DNA of 64,000 nucleotides from Annona cherimola (lineage: Eukaryota; Streptophyta; Magnoliopsida; Magnoliales; Annonaceae). Positions 1-11,533 of the stretch are shown one piece after another. The position numbers were made by a program, and so were the translations under genes. How positions within the stretch are numbered: the first letter of the stretch is position 1; the number at the start of each line of letters is the position of its first letter. The DNA lies in contig CM059971.1 of the NCBI GenBank assembly GCA_030490835.1, positions 126,636,564 through 126,700,563 of the forward strand. Direction: 5' to 3'. The notes beneath the pieces are model-generated. The model had not been told where the DNA came from. It ran no database searches and was given only the letters and a program-made list of their open reading frames with translations.

Positions 1-479
1 CCAAAATTAGACTAGTAAAGTAGCAATTTCGTTATTACGTATCCTTAATTTTTGTTAGTTAATGCCGGCCCGTGAGCATGGCGCCATATTCCAAATACGA
101 TACGTACACATGAGAATTTGTGCATGTTTATTATATTGGACAGCAGCCTACGTATCTAAACTTTTCAGAGTTATATATACTGGACATAACAAAATAATTT
201 AAGTAAGACACCATCGACGGTCATGGAAACGGAATGTTGGTGGGACAAAAAAACAAACCGTCGGGCGTCCAAAATTGAAATGACGATATATTAACCGAAA
301 AGGCAACAAGGCTCTTCTAATCACAGTCTGCTTGCTTTTTTCTTTTTTCATCATGTGTGGGATGTCATCTCATTAATCTATGTCGGCTTAGCATGCGATT
401 GTTTACTTACTTATTTTTCATGGGGTTTTCATAACTGACTCACTACGTATGGAAAATAGCAGATTTTTAATCTCTTCTG

Positions 480-600
480 TTTTTAATATTTTAACTCTTG
501 ATTAAAATCTACTTTATTTATTATATTTAGCATTATTTTTTAGCTAGAAGATTAAATTTTATCCAAGTCAAATATATTTGAATAATTGGACAAGAAAAGA
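480..600. repeat. Fragment of a dispersed foldback family
   Basis: The phrases TTTATTATATTTAGCATTAT and ATTTTATCCAAGTCAAATAT match the arms of the foldback elements at about 38,179-38,616 and 10,195-10,690, which carry close variants of both. Only one arm is recognisable, so this is a truncated or very decayed copy. Confidence 0.45.
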
Positions 601-1311
601 AAGACAGTTGTATTTTATTTTAATTAGAAAAATTACTTTAGCGTGTATGTCTACAAAATAAAACCAATACTCATTGAAAAGAGGTAAGAAAGTATCCAAA
701 ATAAAACCGTATGAACTTGGCTTGAATGGGAGTACAATTAATTATCGATATAAAATTCCACTATATTCCAAGAAAAGCTTTGATCTCGTTGGCAATATTA
801 ATTATATATTTGGCTGGCCGGAGAAGATCTATGGAGATGGTAGTGCATTGAATCGAGTAAACCGATGCATGGAACATCCAATGTCCATGGCGATGAGTGA
901 ACCAGCCTGATTTTCGCACTAGATCATTTCATAATTACGAGGCCACGTCATGTTGGCCATCACACACGCTTCAATCGTGTTGGTACCCATACTTGGCCCT
1001 ACAGATTTTAACCTTTTGTACACACACGTCTATGAATCACCCAAAGTGGGATAATAAATTATAAAAAATGAATAATAATAATAATAATAGAATGATCAGA
1101 ATGAGGTGTTTCGGTCCAAACGTGTGTTGCAATAGTAAGTTCCACATAAGATTCGCGTCCTTTTCTTCCTGTTCACAAGAAATGGTGATGTGGCGAGTGT
1201 GCCATTTTTACTTTCAAAGGCAGGCGCCCTTTTTGATCTCGGAAGGACAACAACAAATGGATGATCCAACGGCTAAAAATTGGCTGGAATTCGAGGAGGT
1301 CAAAAGGAAGG

Positions 1312-1338
1312 ATATATATATATATATATATATATATA
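1312..1338. repeat. (TA)n microsatellite
   Basis: An uninterrupted TA dinucleotide tract of about 27 bases. A shorter tract of the same kind lies at 1,571-1,587 and a CA tract at 1,894-1,911. Confidence 0.95.
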
Positions 1339-4300
1339 GTATGTGTATGTAGGGCCTTGGGGGACCAAGATCCCACTCAAAACACCAAGCCTACCATAGT
1401 TTAAACTTTCCATGGCATTTTGTTTTTTGGGCGCATACGTACGAGGGTTGAGAGGGACTCCACTCAAAAGTGCTTAAATATTCCCAATTCCCCCCGTTGT
1501 TGTCTTCTTCACATGTTTTAACATGGATTCCATTTTCTAGCTACAACATCCCCAAAAGATGCAGTCTCTGATATATATATATATATACATTGGGCAGGCC
1601 TTGGAAGGTAGGAAATATGATTGGTGTGTGAAAAGGCATGCCAAATTAAGAAGAGTGGGGATGGATGCAAAGGCTTCTAAGGAGTGTGTGGGGATGTTTG
1701 GAGGAGGCTAAGGGCGGCCAAAGAATTGAACACCAACCATATTGGTCTCCACATGGGGGTGGGGTGAGCATTCAGAAAAAATAGACCCACCAATCATGCA
1801 AAAAGAGGAACACTAGCTAGATATATAGATGGAGGTCAATTTCTATCTTCTGTTTTGTTCGGGCCGGATTTTTTAGTCATCCTCTCCTTCTCCCACACAC
1901 ACACACACACAGAAAGTTTTTAAATAAGAACGAAGTGACGGAAGAATTCCATAGATTCTTTAGCTATAGCCTATAGATACCTAGTGCGCCTCGTTTATTA
2001 TCAAATGATGAGTATTACATGGGTAATCTACACTGTTCTACCAAGAAATCAAGATGAGTCAGATCTACCGAAGAGGAATTAGTGATACGCAGCAACTAAT
2101 TACATTTCATTATTGCTAATCATTTTTTGTCACACGGTGGTAAAACTCAACACAATAGTTCAGAAATGCTGTTACCAAATCAACCTTGTATGCAGATTTG
2201 CGTTCGGTTGGTGAGATCCAAGCAAATAAGTAATCCCATCATCTGCTTTTCTTTTGAACATGGTCATCGATTGGTTTATCGATGTCGAATAATATTGAAG
2301 AGAACACACGGCTCTTGCATTTTTGAACTGCACGCATATTGGTGTGTCGGTTTCTATCATCTGGGCGCAATTTAAACAGATCAGTCCAATTCAGCCAAAA
2401 TATTTGTAGGAGTACAAAGCATGCAAATGTAGAAGAATCGTAGAATGATGCCGAAAAACCTCTTTCTTCTGTTGTTTCCGATACCCACTTGTTCTTATTT
2501 CTCTGTCTCATACGTATAGACAGGAGTTTTTCGTCTATCTACTGCATGCGTTTTATGTCAGCCGACAGCCTGGGCAGCCATGGTTGAAATCATGGCATCA
2601 ACGTCATTGATACAAAACAAATAAAGAACCAAATAAATACCCATTTAATGACTTCTCCGTACCAACAAGGGAAGGGAATTTCAAAACAATCCAAAATTCA
2701 TTTCCCACCCAATCGCCATCCCATCCTACAACCTTAGTTATAGTATTCCTGCACCAATATCTTATAGTGGACCAGGTTCCTCAACATCAAAAAATAAAAA
2801 TTTACCTAGCCATAGCTGTGATCAAAGGAATATAGTGGGCCACGGCCACCCCAAAAGATAAAATGGGGAATCAGCTTCCCACGTATTGTTTTGGTTTAGA
2901 ACAAGATAATTATTAATTAAGATAAACTTACCTATATATGTATATATTCAACAATGTATAGATCCCTTCTCAGCTTGCTATAATCGAGCTTGATTGATTG
3001 CCTGAAAGATTGAAGATGGTGGTGGTGCAACCAAACCATGCTTTGTGATGTGGTGTTATAAAAAGCTATGAATGGAGCATCTTTGAAAAATCCCGCTCAG
3101 GAAGGCGAGGGAGAGTGTTGCTTAAGACACAAAGATGCAAAGGAAGGATTAAAAAATAAAACAGCCACACATGAAATAAAGCAAAGGCCTCTTGCATGGA
3201 TTATTCCCAACTTTTTTGGGATTAAAGAAAACCAATTTAATCCTAGTAAAGGAAAAATCCCAGAAAAAACAATTGAAAGACAAAAAAAGAAAAAAGTGAC
3301 CAATCCGTTTAAGATGCACATCTCCTTCCTTATTCGGTCATTGATTTCCTTCTACGATCTTCAATTGCCATCAATTAGAAAATGGCCGCCTGCTCTTTTT
3401 TTTTTCTTTTGATAAAAAATTGTCGCCAGCTCTTGAAACTATATTTAAGTTATGATAGACAAATAAATTTTTTGATGGAATAGACAAATGATCTTCAATT
3501 CCTTTGATTTCCTAAATAAATGGTTAAAAAGTACATCAAATTACATTTCATGGTTTGTAAATGTGAAAGTTCAGAGATTAATTAATCATGCATGCCCTTG
3601 ATAATCAGGCTCATGGAAAAAATCATGAATGAATGATCCATAAAATGGATGGTTCAGATTATTTGTTATGGAGGGAGAAAAATGTCCACATTCAACTATT
3701 TGGATAGTACGGATTTCAAAAAAAAAAAAAAAAACTATTTGGATAGTGAATTCTTCAAGTGAGCCAAAAAGTTGGGCCCATCTTTTGGGTCCTCATGTGC
3801 CACAGACAAATAATCGGATGGGTTGGATTTCTCAAACGTATAAAAAAGCATTGCTAGCAACTTGTCTATTGGTTGGACGGCAGTTTTGGTATAATTAACC
3901 ATTTCTCATCTAAAAGCGAGCCTAATAAACAACTCCAAGTCCAGCCATCTATCTATCGGGACCCATCAAAGATTGCTTACACTTGCCAAGAATCTCTGAA
4001 ACCACATCATATCCATCACATGCATCCATGGCTCATCAAATTAATTAGCTGACTCCTCCATCCCAAGATAAGCGAAATTGTTTAAAATAATCCTGGCCCC
4101 ATCAAAAGCATCTGAACCATGTGGATGGTCCAGATTAATTGATAAGATTGGTCAAGAACACCATGGTGGAGATGGCCACGATAGAACTCTAGGCCATCCT
4201 GAGATCACGAATCAAACGTATAAATTAATTGAACTGATTAAAAATGGGGGCGTGAAGGTGGAAAAAAGAAAAAAGGAAAAAAAAAAAAAAAAAAGGACTT

Positions 4301-6370
4301 GGATGCCAGGGGTTGATTATGTAATAAAATAGAAGTGGGGGGTGTGATCTTGATGGCAAGTTGTCCACCTTGCTTAAGACAAGGGAATGAAAACAGCCCC
4401 TGGGTGACGGATGTGTGTCTCTGCCGCATTTGCTTTAACTAAACTATTCTTGCATGATTTGATTCCACACCCTTCTATTTTTATAGGGGACTGTTATTTA
4501 CACCCCCAACAAAACTGTTGGCTTTCCCCCTTCAGACTTCAAAGTGGGGTAAAACAACTTGTCTGCCCTGCCATATCATTTATTCATCATTGTCCTGTAT
4601 GATGGTTAATCATCAGGCTGGGCTGCTCATAACAATGCATATGTTCGTTTAATATTGCCAGTATTTCACTTAATTAAAAATAAAAGATCATGTGAAATTA
4701 TAAATACACCCGTGTAGTTTGACATAAATTACAAAATTTTCTAATTCAATAGAATGATTCTATTAATTAAAATTTATAAAATTTCTTCATTCGAGGCTCA
4801 TTTTGACGATAAATTAATATTTTAAGTGGTTATAATACTATTTAATATCATTTATTTTATTATAATACAAAAATTATTTTCGTCTAAAGTCTTAAGTAAG
4901 TCTATTCACTTAAAAATATACAATCATGTATAAAATGCGAAAAAAATAAGATTCAACCTAGAGTTTTATGTTGATTGATAGAATCATTCATTTACGAATA
5001 AATAATGGTCTCATCAGTCTAGATCTTAAATTAACATTTTCAAAATTAGAATATAAATTAAACAATTTTATGCTTTAATCTAATAAGCATGGCTTATGCA
5101 ATAGTTTGATTTATATCAAATTCAGTTTCGTGGCTAAATAAATAATTGTAAATAAAATAGATGAAGCAAATTTCAAGCAATCATTAAGGTGAGCCCCTGA
5201 GTGGAGAGGTTACATAAATTCTAATTTCTGGAATCGATTTCATTAAATTAGAATCTACTTACAGATATGCCAATGTCTTAGGGTTACACTGTTTTATTAA
5301 AAACATTCAACATGTTAAGTCGCAAATTACTGCAACAAAAAACTACGTTCGCACTTCTTATTGTGGCAAAAAATGGTTAAGACTTTTTTATCACCCATGT
5401 TATAATTTATTATAGTGAATATACCTTGGCCAATAGAGTACTCAGAATCATAACATTAGTCACATCGATCAAACATATATTATGGTTAAAACCTTAACTG
5501 CATAAGCATATTTGCAATATTTAGAAATTAACAAATATAGTTACAATATTGGCCGAATTAAGGGACTCAATCATATACAACTGGTTATAGTTTCTCTGAT
5601 AACGACAACGGGTCACTTTTGATGTTTAAAAAATATTCTATTAAAATTTAAATTATTTAGAAAATAAATTATGAATGCATAATGAGGATGCAAAAAAATT
5701 ACTTTAATTGGAACTAATATGTTCTAAACGCTTAATAGGTTTAAGAGTTAATATGCAACTATTAATTAAAATTTAATCATTTATAGATAAAAGTTTTCAG
5801 AACGTGTGATTTTTAAATGAGAACTAAATTTGTAATAATGTTTCGGCGTAGTTCTAATTTAGGATTTTTTACAAAATAATCAGATGTAGTTTGAATGGAA
5901 AATACCGCTGGTTGTACAATCCATTTGTAAAAGCCTCGAAAATCTTAAGAATTCCAAATAAATGATCTGATATCGGCAATGAATGAGGATACTGGATTCA
6001 AATTTTGGTCATTATATGAGATTTACTATAATAAAACATCTTAATGATAGAAAAATGTAGCACCTCACTTTTTGCTAATGAGATTGGGGTAATTACTGTA
6101 GTAAAACGTCTTAATGGTAAAAAAAATTTAGCACGGCATTTTGTTGTCAATTGTTTGTTGGTTATGCTTATTTGCAACAAAAATAATAAGATTTGCTACT
6201 AATGAGTATAAATAACAAACCGAAAGCAATAAATGGAGTAAAAATTAGTTGACACTTCTATCTTTAACGTTGTAATTTTTTATTAATTATTTTATTTTTA
6301 TTTTACAATTCATCCAAAAGATATACTTTTTTTTTGTCTTGCTTGACGCGAATTTTTCTCAACTTACTAA

Positions 6371-6667
6371 GGATACATTTGAAAAGTGAAAAAAAAAATT
6401 TAAATGAATTTTTTTTGTATAAAATTAAATTTTTAATTGAAATAAAATTATGTAATATGATAAAAATAACAATGATAAGTAAAAAGAATAAAATTAAAAT
6501 AAACATGTTAGTTGTACAGATAATTGTATAGAAATAATTGAAAAGTGTGGTAATTGTACATGAAGATGTGAAAAAATAATTAAAAAAATAGAATAGTTAT
6601 GGAAGGTGAAAAAAAATTTATTGAAAAGTTTTAACTTAATATTATTTACACATTGTAAAACATACCT
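6371..6667. mobile_element. Tourist-like (PIF/Harbinger) MITE, family M1
   Basis: A TAA precedes GGATACATTTG, and the other end reads AAACATACC followed by TTAA, so terminal inverted repeats of about 10 bp and a 3-bp TAA target duplication can be read. The interior shares a conserved block (ATATGATAAAAATAACAATG, then ATAAAATTAAAATAAACATG) with the elements at 39,573-39,859, 44,237-44,528 and 48,294-48,556. No coding capacity. TSD and TIR type are those of the PIF/Harbinger superfamily; movement by a transposase elsewhere is inferred. Confidence 0.7.
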
Positions 6668-7264
6668 TAAATAGCAGGAGATAAACTCTCCTTATGGCGG
6701 CTCTAAGTCTAGGCTTTTCCCCGCCATGGACGGGACTCTTTGCCTGTCACGCTATAGTCACCCGCTTAAAAGAATGAATATTGGCTAGTCTCTTAATTAA
6801 GCATGGTGCACATGCGCATGTGTAGCAGTCAAATCATAAGCTAGATTACCCATCGATACCGATGTTTAATGCTCACCTAGTTAACGAAGAGATGGTCGAT
6901 CGATCCGGTTTCTTGTGTTTTTTGTTATCTTTTTCACCACAGTAGCATGCAGGCTACAAAGGTCTGGCACTGCGCATGGATTCTAGATAATAGAACCGAC
7001 CAACGTTTCAATGGCTTCTGTAGTGACACTGATTTACTATTGTCATCATAGGTTCTCAAATTAATTTTCAAACATGAATTCGTCAGGCACGATGACTTTT
7101 CTCGTTAGGAGCATTATACACGGCAGCCAGCTTAGCTGTCTGGCTAGAGCTTTTATTGCCTGGCCGTGCTGAGGATTCTCTGATCACACCCATTCAAGCA
7201 TGCACGGTCCAAAAAAAAAATAAAAAAAAAGACGAAATTAATGCATGAATAGGAAGAGCTAGGT

Positions 7265-7504
7265 ATGGAATGCATGGGAATTCAATTACTACATATATCC
7301 GCGATTAAGGATTTAAAAAGAAGCTTATATATTTCTAGAAGCAAACATACATGCGTGCATAGCACAGAAAATAAATATTCCATCCGTGTAAGGCTAGCCG
7401 AGGATGGCGTTCAATTGGTAGAAGTGGAAGGTAATAATTATGCGATATTTGACGATCCACCGCTCTGCATTTCTCCATTTATTGACGAAGATTGTTACTG
7501 CTAA
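7265..7504 (+). CDS. Possible small hypothetical ORF, 79 codons
   Basis: An ATG-to-TAA frame whose second half (around IRVRLAEDGVQLVEVEG) is less low-complexity than the translations around it. I do not recognise a family, and no promoter, intron or conserved partner supports it. It may be chance, a decayed exon or a small peptide gene. No signal peptide or membrane segment is evident. Confidence 0.12.
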   Translation: MECMGIQLLHISAIKDLKRSLYISRSKHTCVHSTENKYSIRVRLAEDGVQLVEVEGNNYAIFDDPPLCISPFIDEDCYC

Positions 7505-8639
7505 TTACGCGGAGAATTATTGCTTTTTTTCTACGAAATAGTGAAACCGGGTGCAATTTGCAATATTATTTTAAAGAATCTCATGGATTTACGCTTGCTT
7601 GGAATTATAAATATATTTAATTAAAATAATTTTTTGCACGGTACAAAAATCCATAAAGAAGAATACAATGCATGGATTGAACTTACGACATATTAAAGAA
7701 AAATTATTCAGAAAGGCGGCTGCAGCTTGCACCTGGTTTCACAGGAGTAACGAGAGAGAATTATTATTATTAGTAAACGGAGATTGGGACCGTTAAATCA
7801 GCAGCCATTTAATGCTTAAAATACCTCATGCCAACTTCCCAGTTTCCCCGGACGCCGATGGCAGGTACGCAGGCAGTGGTGGTGCTTTGATATCCTCTTG
7901 CGATCTTGCCTCTGATGTTGGGAATAGAAAACACATACGAAAAAGTCCAGATCACGCAAAGATAATCAAGAAATTTGGGAAAATCAAACGAAAAAAAATA
8001 CTCATTCGAGAATTGGGCATTATGGTTGATTGAAAAAAAATTGTAAATATATCTGATTTGAAACTTGAAATAGGAAAAAGATTGAAAATATAAATAATTT
8101 AGAAAAAAATTAAATTGGAAGAAAAATAAAATACAATCAAATGCATTATACATTTATTATTCTCAGATGGATAGTTTTGGAAGTAAATAAAAAACCATAC
8201 TTGTTTTGCAAAGTATTTGTTTTTATTTTATATGGAAATTTTGCAAATTTAATCTTTTAATTTAGAAAAAAAAAAATCTCCAAGTTAATTTTAACCATAA
8301 CAAAATTAATCTTCTAAGTTTTGTTGCTTTGTGACCTTTTCTATCATACCATATTCTATTGGCGAGCCAAATAGGGAAAGGATTTGAAATCCCAAATCTA
8401 AATACTTATAAATATTAAATTGGAAGGAAAATAAAAAGCAATCGAACACATTCTAAATTTATTTTTCTACGACAATTTTGGAAGTAAAAAAATATTTATT
8501 ACTAACCTTATACTAATCTCTCTCTACAAATTTTGATCGCGGCACACTCGAAAAAGTCGAGCTATTAAAGTAGTAAAAAAATCGTAGAATGATACGCCGA
8601 CCCGATTTCACAGGGAATTCTTTCTACGATTCTCCATCC

Positions 8640-9370
8640 AAGCGCTAAGCAGTCGGTGTATCAATGTTGTTTGGGCGGAGTATCAGTATCAATGTTGTGT
8701 GGGCGGCCAGAGGTGGGTAAGCTAGCGACACTGCCGCATGGCTGCCACGTCGTTATGGCCCACGCCGACAGCCCACGTGTCGCGCCATGGGTGCCCCGCC
8801 CTGTCCGACGTGGAAGAGGCGGGGACCACCGGGAGATGGATCAGATATAGCGGAAAAGGATGGGCGGTCACGCGTCGGCGTGGGGCCCATGGAGTGGCAT
8901 CGAAATGTAAATATTGGAGAAGTCTGAGGTCAACATGGAAGAAGACCAAATTCTGCCGGGCGTTGCTCGAGCCAATGCTGCTGCCTGCCGTTTGGCAGAC
9001 AAGGAAAGAGACGGAAGGGGAGACGGTAACGGCTGGCGCTTAACGGCGCAGCACAGTTTCTGAGATTTCGTCAGTGATTCGGCGAGCGTGCCGGTGCCGT
9101 GACTGCGATGGAGGCACGCAGCATGGAGTAGCCGTGGAGCCGGACGGAGGACGGTTAGACGAATATACGAAGAGATACCCAGAGCCGCCGTTATAGACGG
9201 CAGCTGCAGGACCTTAACGTTACGAGCGAGTACGGACTCCGTCAGGTCGGGTTAGTAGCTAACCGCGGTTAGTTTGGTAAAACGCAAAAGGGGGTGGGTG
9301 AGAAGGACCCGCTGGGTGTATCGCGGCTGCCACGCAACTGGTGTTCCACGAAAGGATCGCAGCTCTTGCG
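8640..9370. promoter_or_regulatory. GC-rich island about 2 kb upstream of the ARF gene
   Basis: This block is much richer in G and C than the surrounding DNA and holds a G-box/ABRE-like core, CCCACGTGTCGC, near 8,776. ORFs across it read through but resemble no known protein, as expected for GC-rich non-coding DNA where stops are rare. It could be a distal regulatory region, a CpG island or a decayed exon. A regulatory role is inference only. Confidence 0.3.
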
Positions 9371-10194
9371 ATTTCTTTCATATTCTAATTACGGAACTGG
9401 TTGATTGTACGAAATAAAATATTATGACGAAATCTTTGATAATAAAAGTAAATATAGACGGAAAAAATTACAGTAGTACAGAAATGGAAATATTACGACG
9501 AGGATTACTAAAATTAATACTGACAGTTCTTCAAAAGAAATAAAATTAGCTATTAAAATAAATAGTGATAAGTGATAAATAATAGATTAAGAAAATAAGT
9601 GGAAATAAGTAAATGATAAATCAGCAGAGGATAACAAATTTTAATTCGATAATATCTAATTTTGATACAATAAGCAAGATATTATTTATTATCAAGCTGC
9701 AACTAATAAAAAATTATATCCCGTCAACCTACATTTAATGTTATATTTTAGAAAATAAATCACGTGAAAGCAACGTAGTAGATTAAATAATGCTTAGAAT
9801 TTATGGTCGTCGATGCATTCCGGGGCAAGGAGCGTAATAATTTTTTATGGTTACAACTTAGAAGCTGCAATTTTACCATGTAATCGTACAAAAGTAAATT
9901 TTTTAAAACTTCAATGCGATGGATTTTCACCCAACATTATTTGAAAAAGATTGCCCTGTTAAATATAGAAAGCACCTTCGTCCAGATTCAAAACCTAAAC
10001 TTACGATTAGTACAACGCATTATGCTCTAACACATAGAGAGTGTAATCTTAAGTTGAGATTAACCTTCTATTTAATAAACTTAACCTGATTTATTGTAAA
10101 TTAAAATTTACACTTTTCAACCTATTAACATGTTTACATGTTTATATAATGTATTTAAATTTTATGATACTTTTATGAAGCTTATCTTTCATGT

Positions 10195-10690
10195 AATATT
10201 CTCAAATTTTAACATTTAGATAATTAGTAAAAAATTCACTTCATTTATTATATTTAACATTATTTATATTATTATGAAAACTCATTCATTTATCTGATAT
10301 TACTTTTCGATTAGTCATTTATATAATATTATTGTATATTGGCTCACTTTATAAATGTGTAAAATCAATATAATAAAATAACTTAATTCTAAATATCAAT
10401 TTTTAAGTAATATTTTCAATATATAAACAATCTAAAATATCATTAATATATAAATAAATGATTCTATAAAATATTATTATATTTTAATTCCTATATGAAT
10501 AAATATAAGTATTTTTCTTAATTTACATATAAATATATATATTTTCGAACAAATGTGGCCTATATGTATTGAATTTAGATCATACTTAATCTCACAATGA
10601 TGTTAAATATAATAAATAAATTAAATTTTGCATAAATTATCAACATCAGATAAATAATAAGATTTTGTGAAATCACTTATAAGAAATGCG
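10195..10690. mobile_element. Foldback (inverted-repeat) element, decayed
   Basis: The left side carries TCATTTATTATATTTAACAT and the right side carries its approximate reverse complement, GATGTTAAATATAATAAAT, followed by TTATCAACATCAGATAAAT. Similar arm sequences occur at about 38,179-38,616. No transposase coding capacity. Ends are approximate and no clean target-site duplication was found. Confidence 0.5.
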
Positions 10691-11117
10691 AGCATTCCGG
10701 TTTAAATTTACTCAAGTTCATCTAACATTTCATGCATATTTTTCAACCATGAATTAATATTCTAATTAATAATAGTGTGGAAATTTATGTTTCATTGGCA
10801 TAAGAAGCTTTTGTTAATATATTTAAGATTATATTTTACATGATTTATCACTTTTTATTATCTAACCTGTTTTAACTACTCATTGATGCCTTTCTAATAA
10901 ATTAAGATTAAAATTGGGCTTGAACCCCAAAGTTATATATCCCATTAACATATGTAACTTCTATTAATGCTCCTGCGTGACTCGGACGCATGTGATATTT
11001 CAGTGTGAAGTGCAACTGCCTCGCGTACAATTAACTGTGATTTCCGCATCTTAATGCAACTAAGGTTATAACGTAGGAGGAAACTGCTATTCCAGTCCTA
11101 TTGGGGGTCATATACAG

Positions 11118-11137
11118 AAGTGTCCCGCGGGACACTT
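11118..11137. promoter_or_regulatory. 20-bp perfect palindrome upstream of the ARF TATA box
   Basis: The sequence AAGTGTCCCGCGGGACACTT is identical to its own reverse complement. It lies about 38 bp upstream of the best TATA box of the ARF gene. It contains TGTC and GACA facing each other across six bases, a shape recalling ARF-binding inverted repeats, but the spacing is not the 7-8 bp between hexamers that ARF dimers prefer. Function unknown. Confidence 0.5.
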
Positions 11138-11174
11138 GCTCCGGAGGGAAACAGGAGAGGCAACGGAGGAGGTG

Positions 11175-11181
11175 TATAAAA
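11175..11181 (+). promoter_or_regulatory. Candidate TATA box of the ARF gene
   Basis: TATAAAA lies in a GC-rich context about 350 bp upstream of the ARF start codon. Transcription from about 11,205 would give a leader of roughly 330 nt with a GGA repeat near 11,320, in line with the long leaders usual for ARF genes. A second, weaker TATA-like site (CTATAAATG) lies at about 11,459; its use would leave out the uORF. Confidence 0.4.
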
Positions 11182-11463
11182 ACACTAGGAAAGCTGTTTT
11201 CGGGATTTGGTAACGGCGTTTTTCTGGTTTTCTGCGGAGCAGAGAAAAGAGGACGATATTCCGGAGAGCAAGGGAGCGAGCCAGAGAGGGACGGCTGTTT
11301 CCAGAGGCGGAAGCAGGAGGAGGAGGAGGAGTTAAGCGGATTTCCGAAGCTGAAGCGGCGTTCACGGCGGTTTCCCGATCATTCGCCCGTTTGGCAGATC
11401 CGAAGGGTCGGACGTTTCTCATCGAAACCCGCAAAACTATTGATTTCCCGCGGGGGGCTATAA

Positions 11464-11472
11464 ATGGGGTAG
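11464..11472 (+). CDS. Minimal upstream ORF (Met-Gly-stop) in the ARF leader
   Basis: ATG GGG TAG lies 61 nt upstream of the ARF start codon and is the only ATG I could find between about 11,205 and the main ATG. If transcription starts at the upstream TATA box, scanning ribosomes meet this uORF first. Very short uORFs can reduce initiation downstream; that effect here is inferred. Confidence 0.35.
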
Positions 11473-11533
11473 CGGTTCTTTATCTTCTCTCACCTCCGTT
11501 GCCGTTTGCTTCTAGTCTTCGAAAGCATCTCTC

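Larger units (their letters stand above)
1..6370. other. Gene-poor AT-rich intergenic DNA
   Basis: No open reading frame here looks like a plant protein, and no exon chain with plausible splice sites was found. The short ORFs have biased, low-complexity translations and several lack an ATG. What can be seen: (TA)n microsatellites at 1,312-1,338 and 1,571-1,587, a (CA)n run at 1,894-1,911, poly(A) runs near 3,720 and 4,278, and a fragment related to an inverted-repeat family at about 480-600. Small unannotated transcripts cannot be excluded from sequence alone. Confidence 0.6.
6668..10194. other. Intergenic DNA with a GC-rich island
   Basis: AT-rich flanks surround a distinctly GC-rich block at about 8,640-9,370. 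No gene is supported. One ATG-started ORF of 79 codons lies at 7,265-7,504. Confidence 0.5.

Noticed and set aside
8722..9043. Overlapping open frames on both strands in the GC-rich island
   Set aside because: Frames are open in several phases at once, as expected from few stop codons in GC-rich DNA, and no translation resembles a known domain.
11101..11463. A 120-codon plus-strand frame ahead of the ARF start
   Set aside because: It begins with TTG, not ATG, is Arg/Gly-rich from a GC-rich leader, and sits where the ARF 5' UTR should be.
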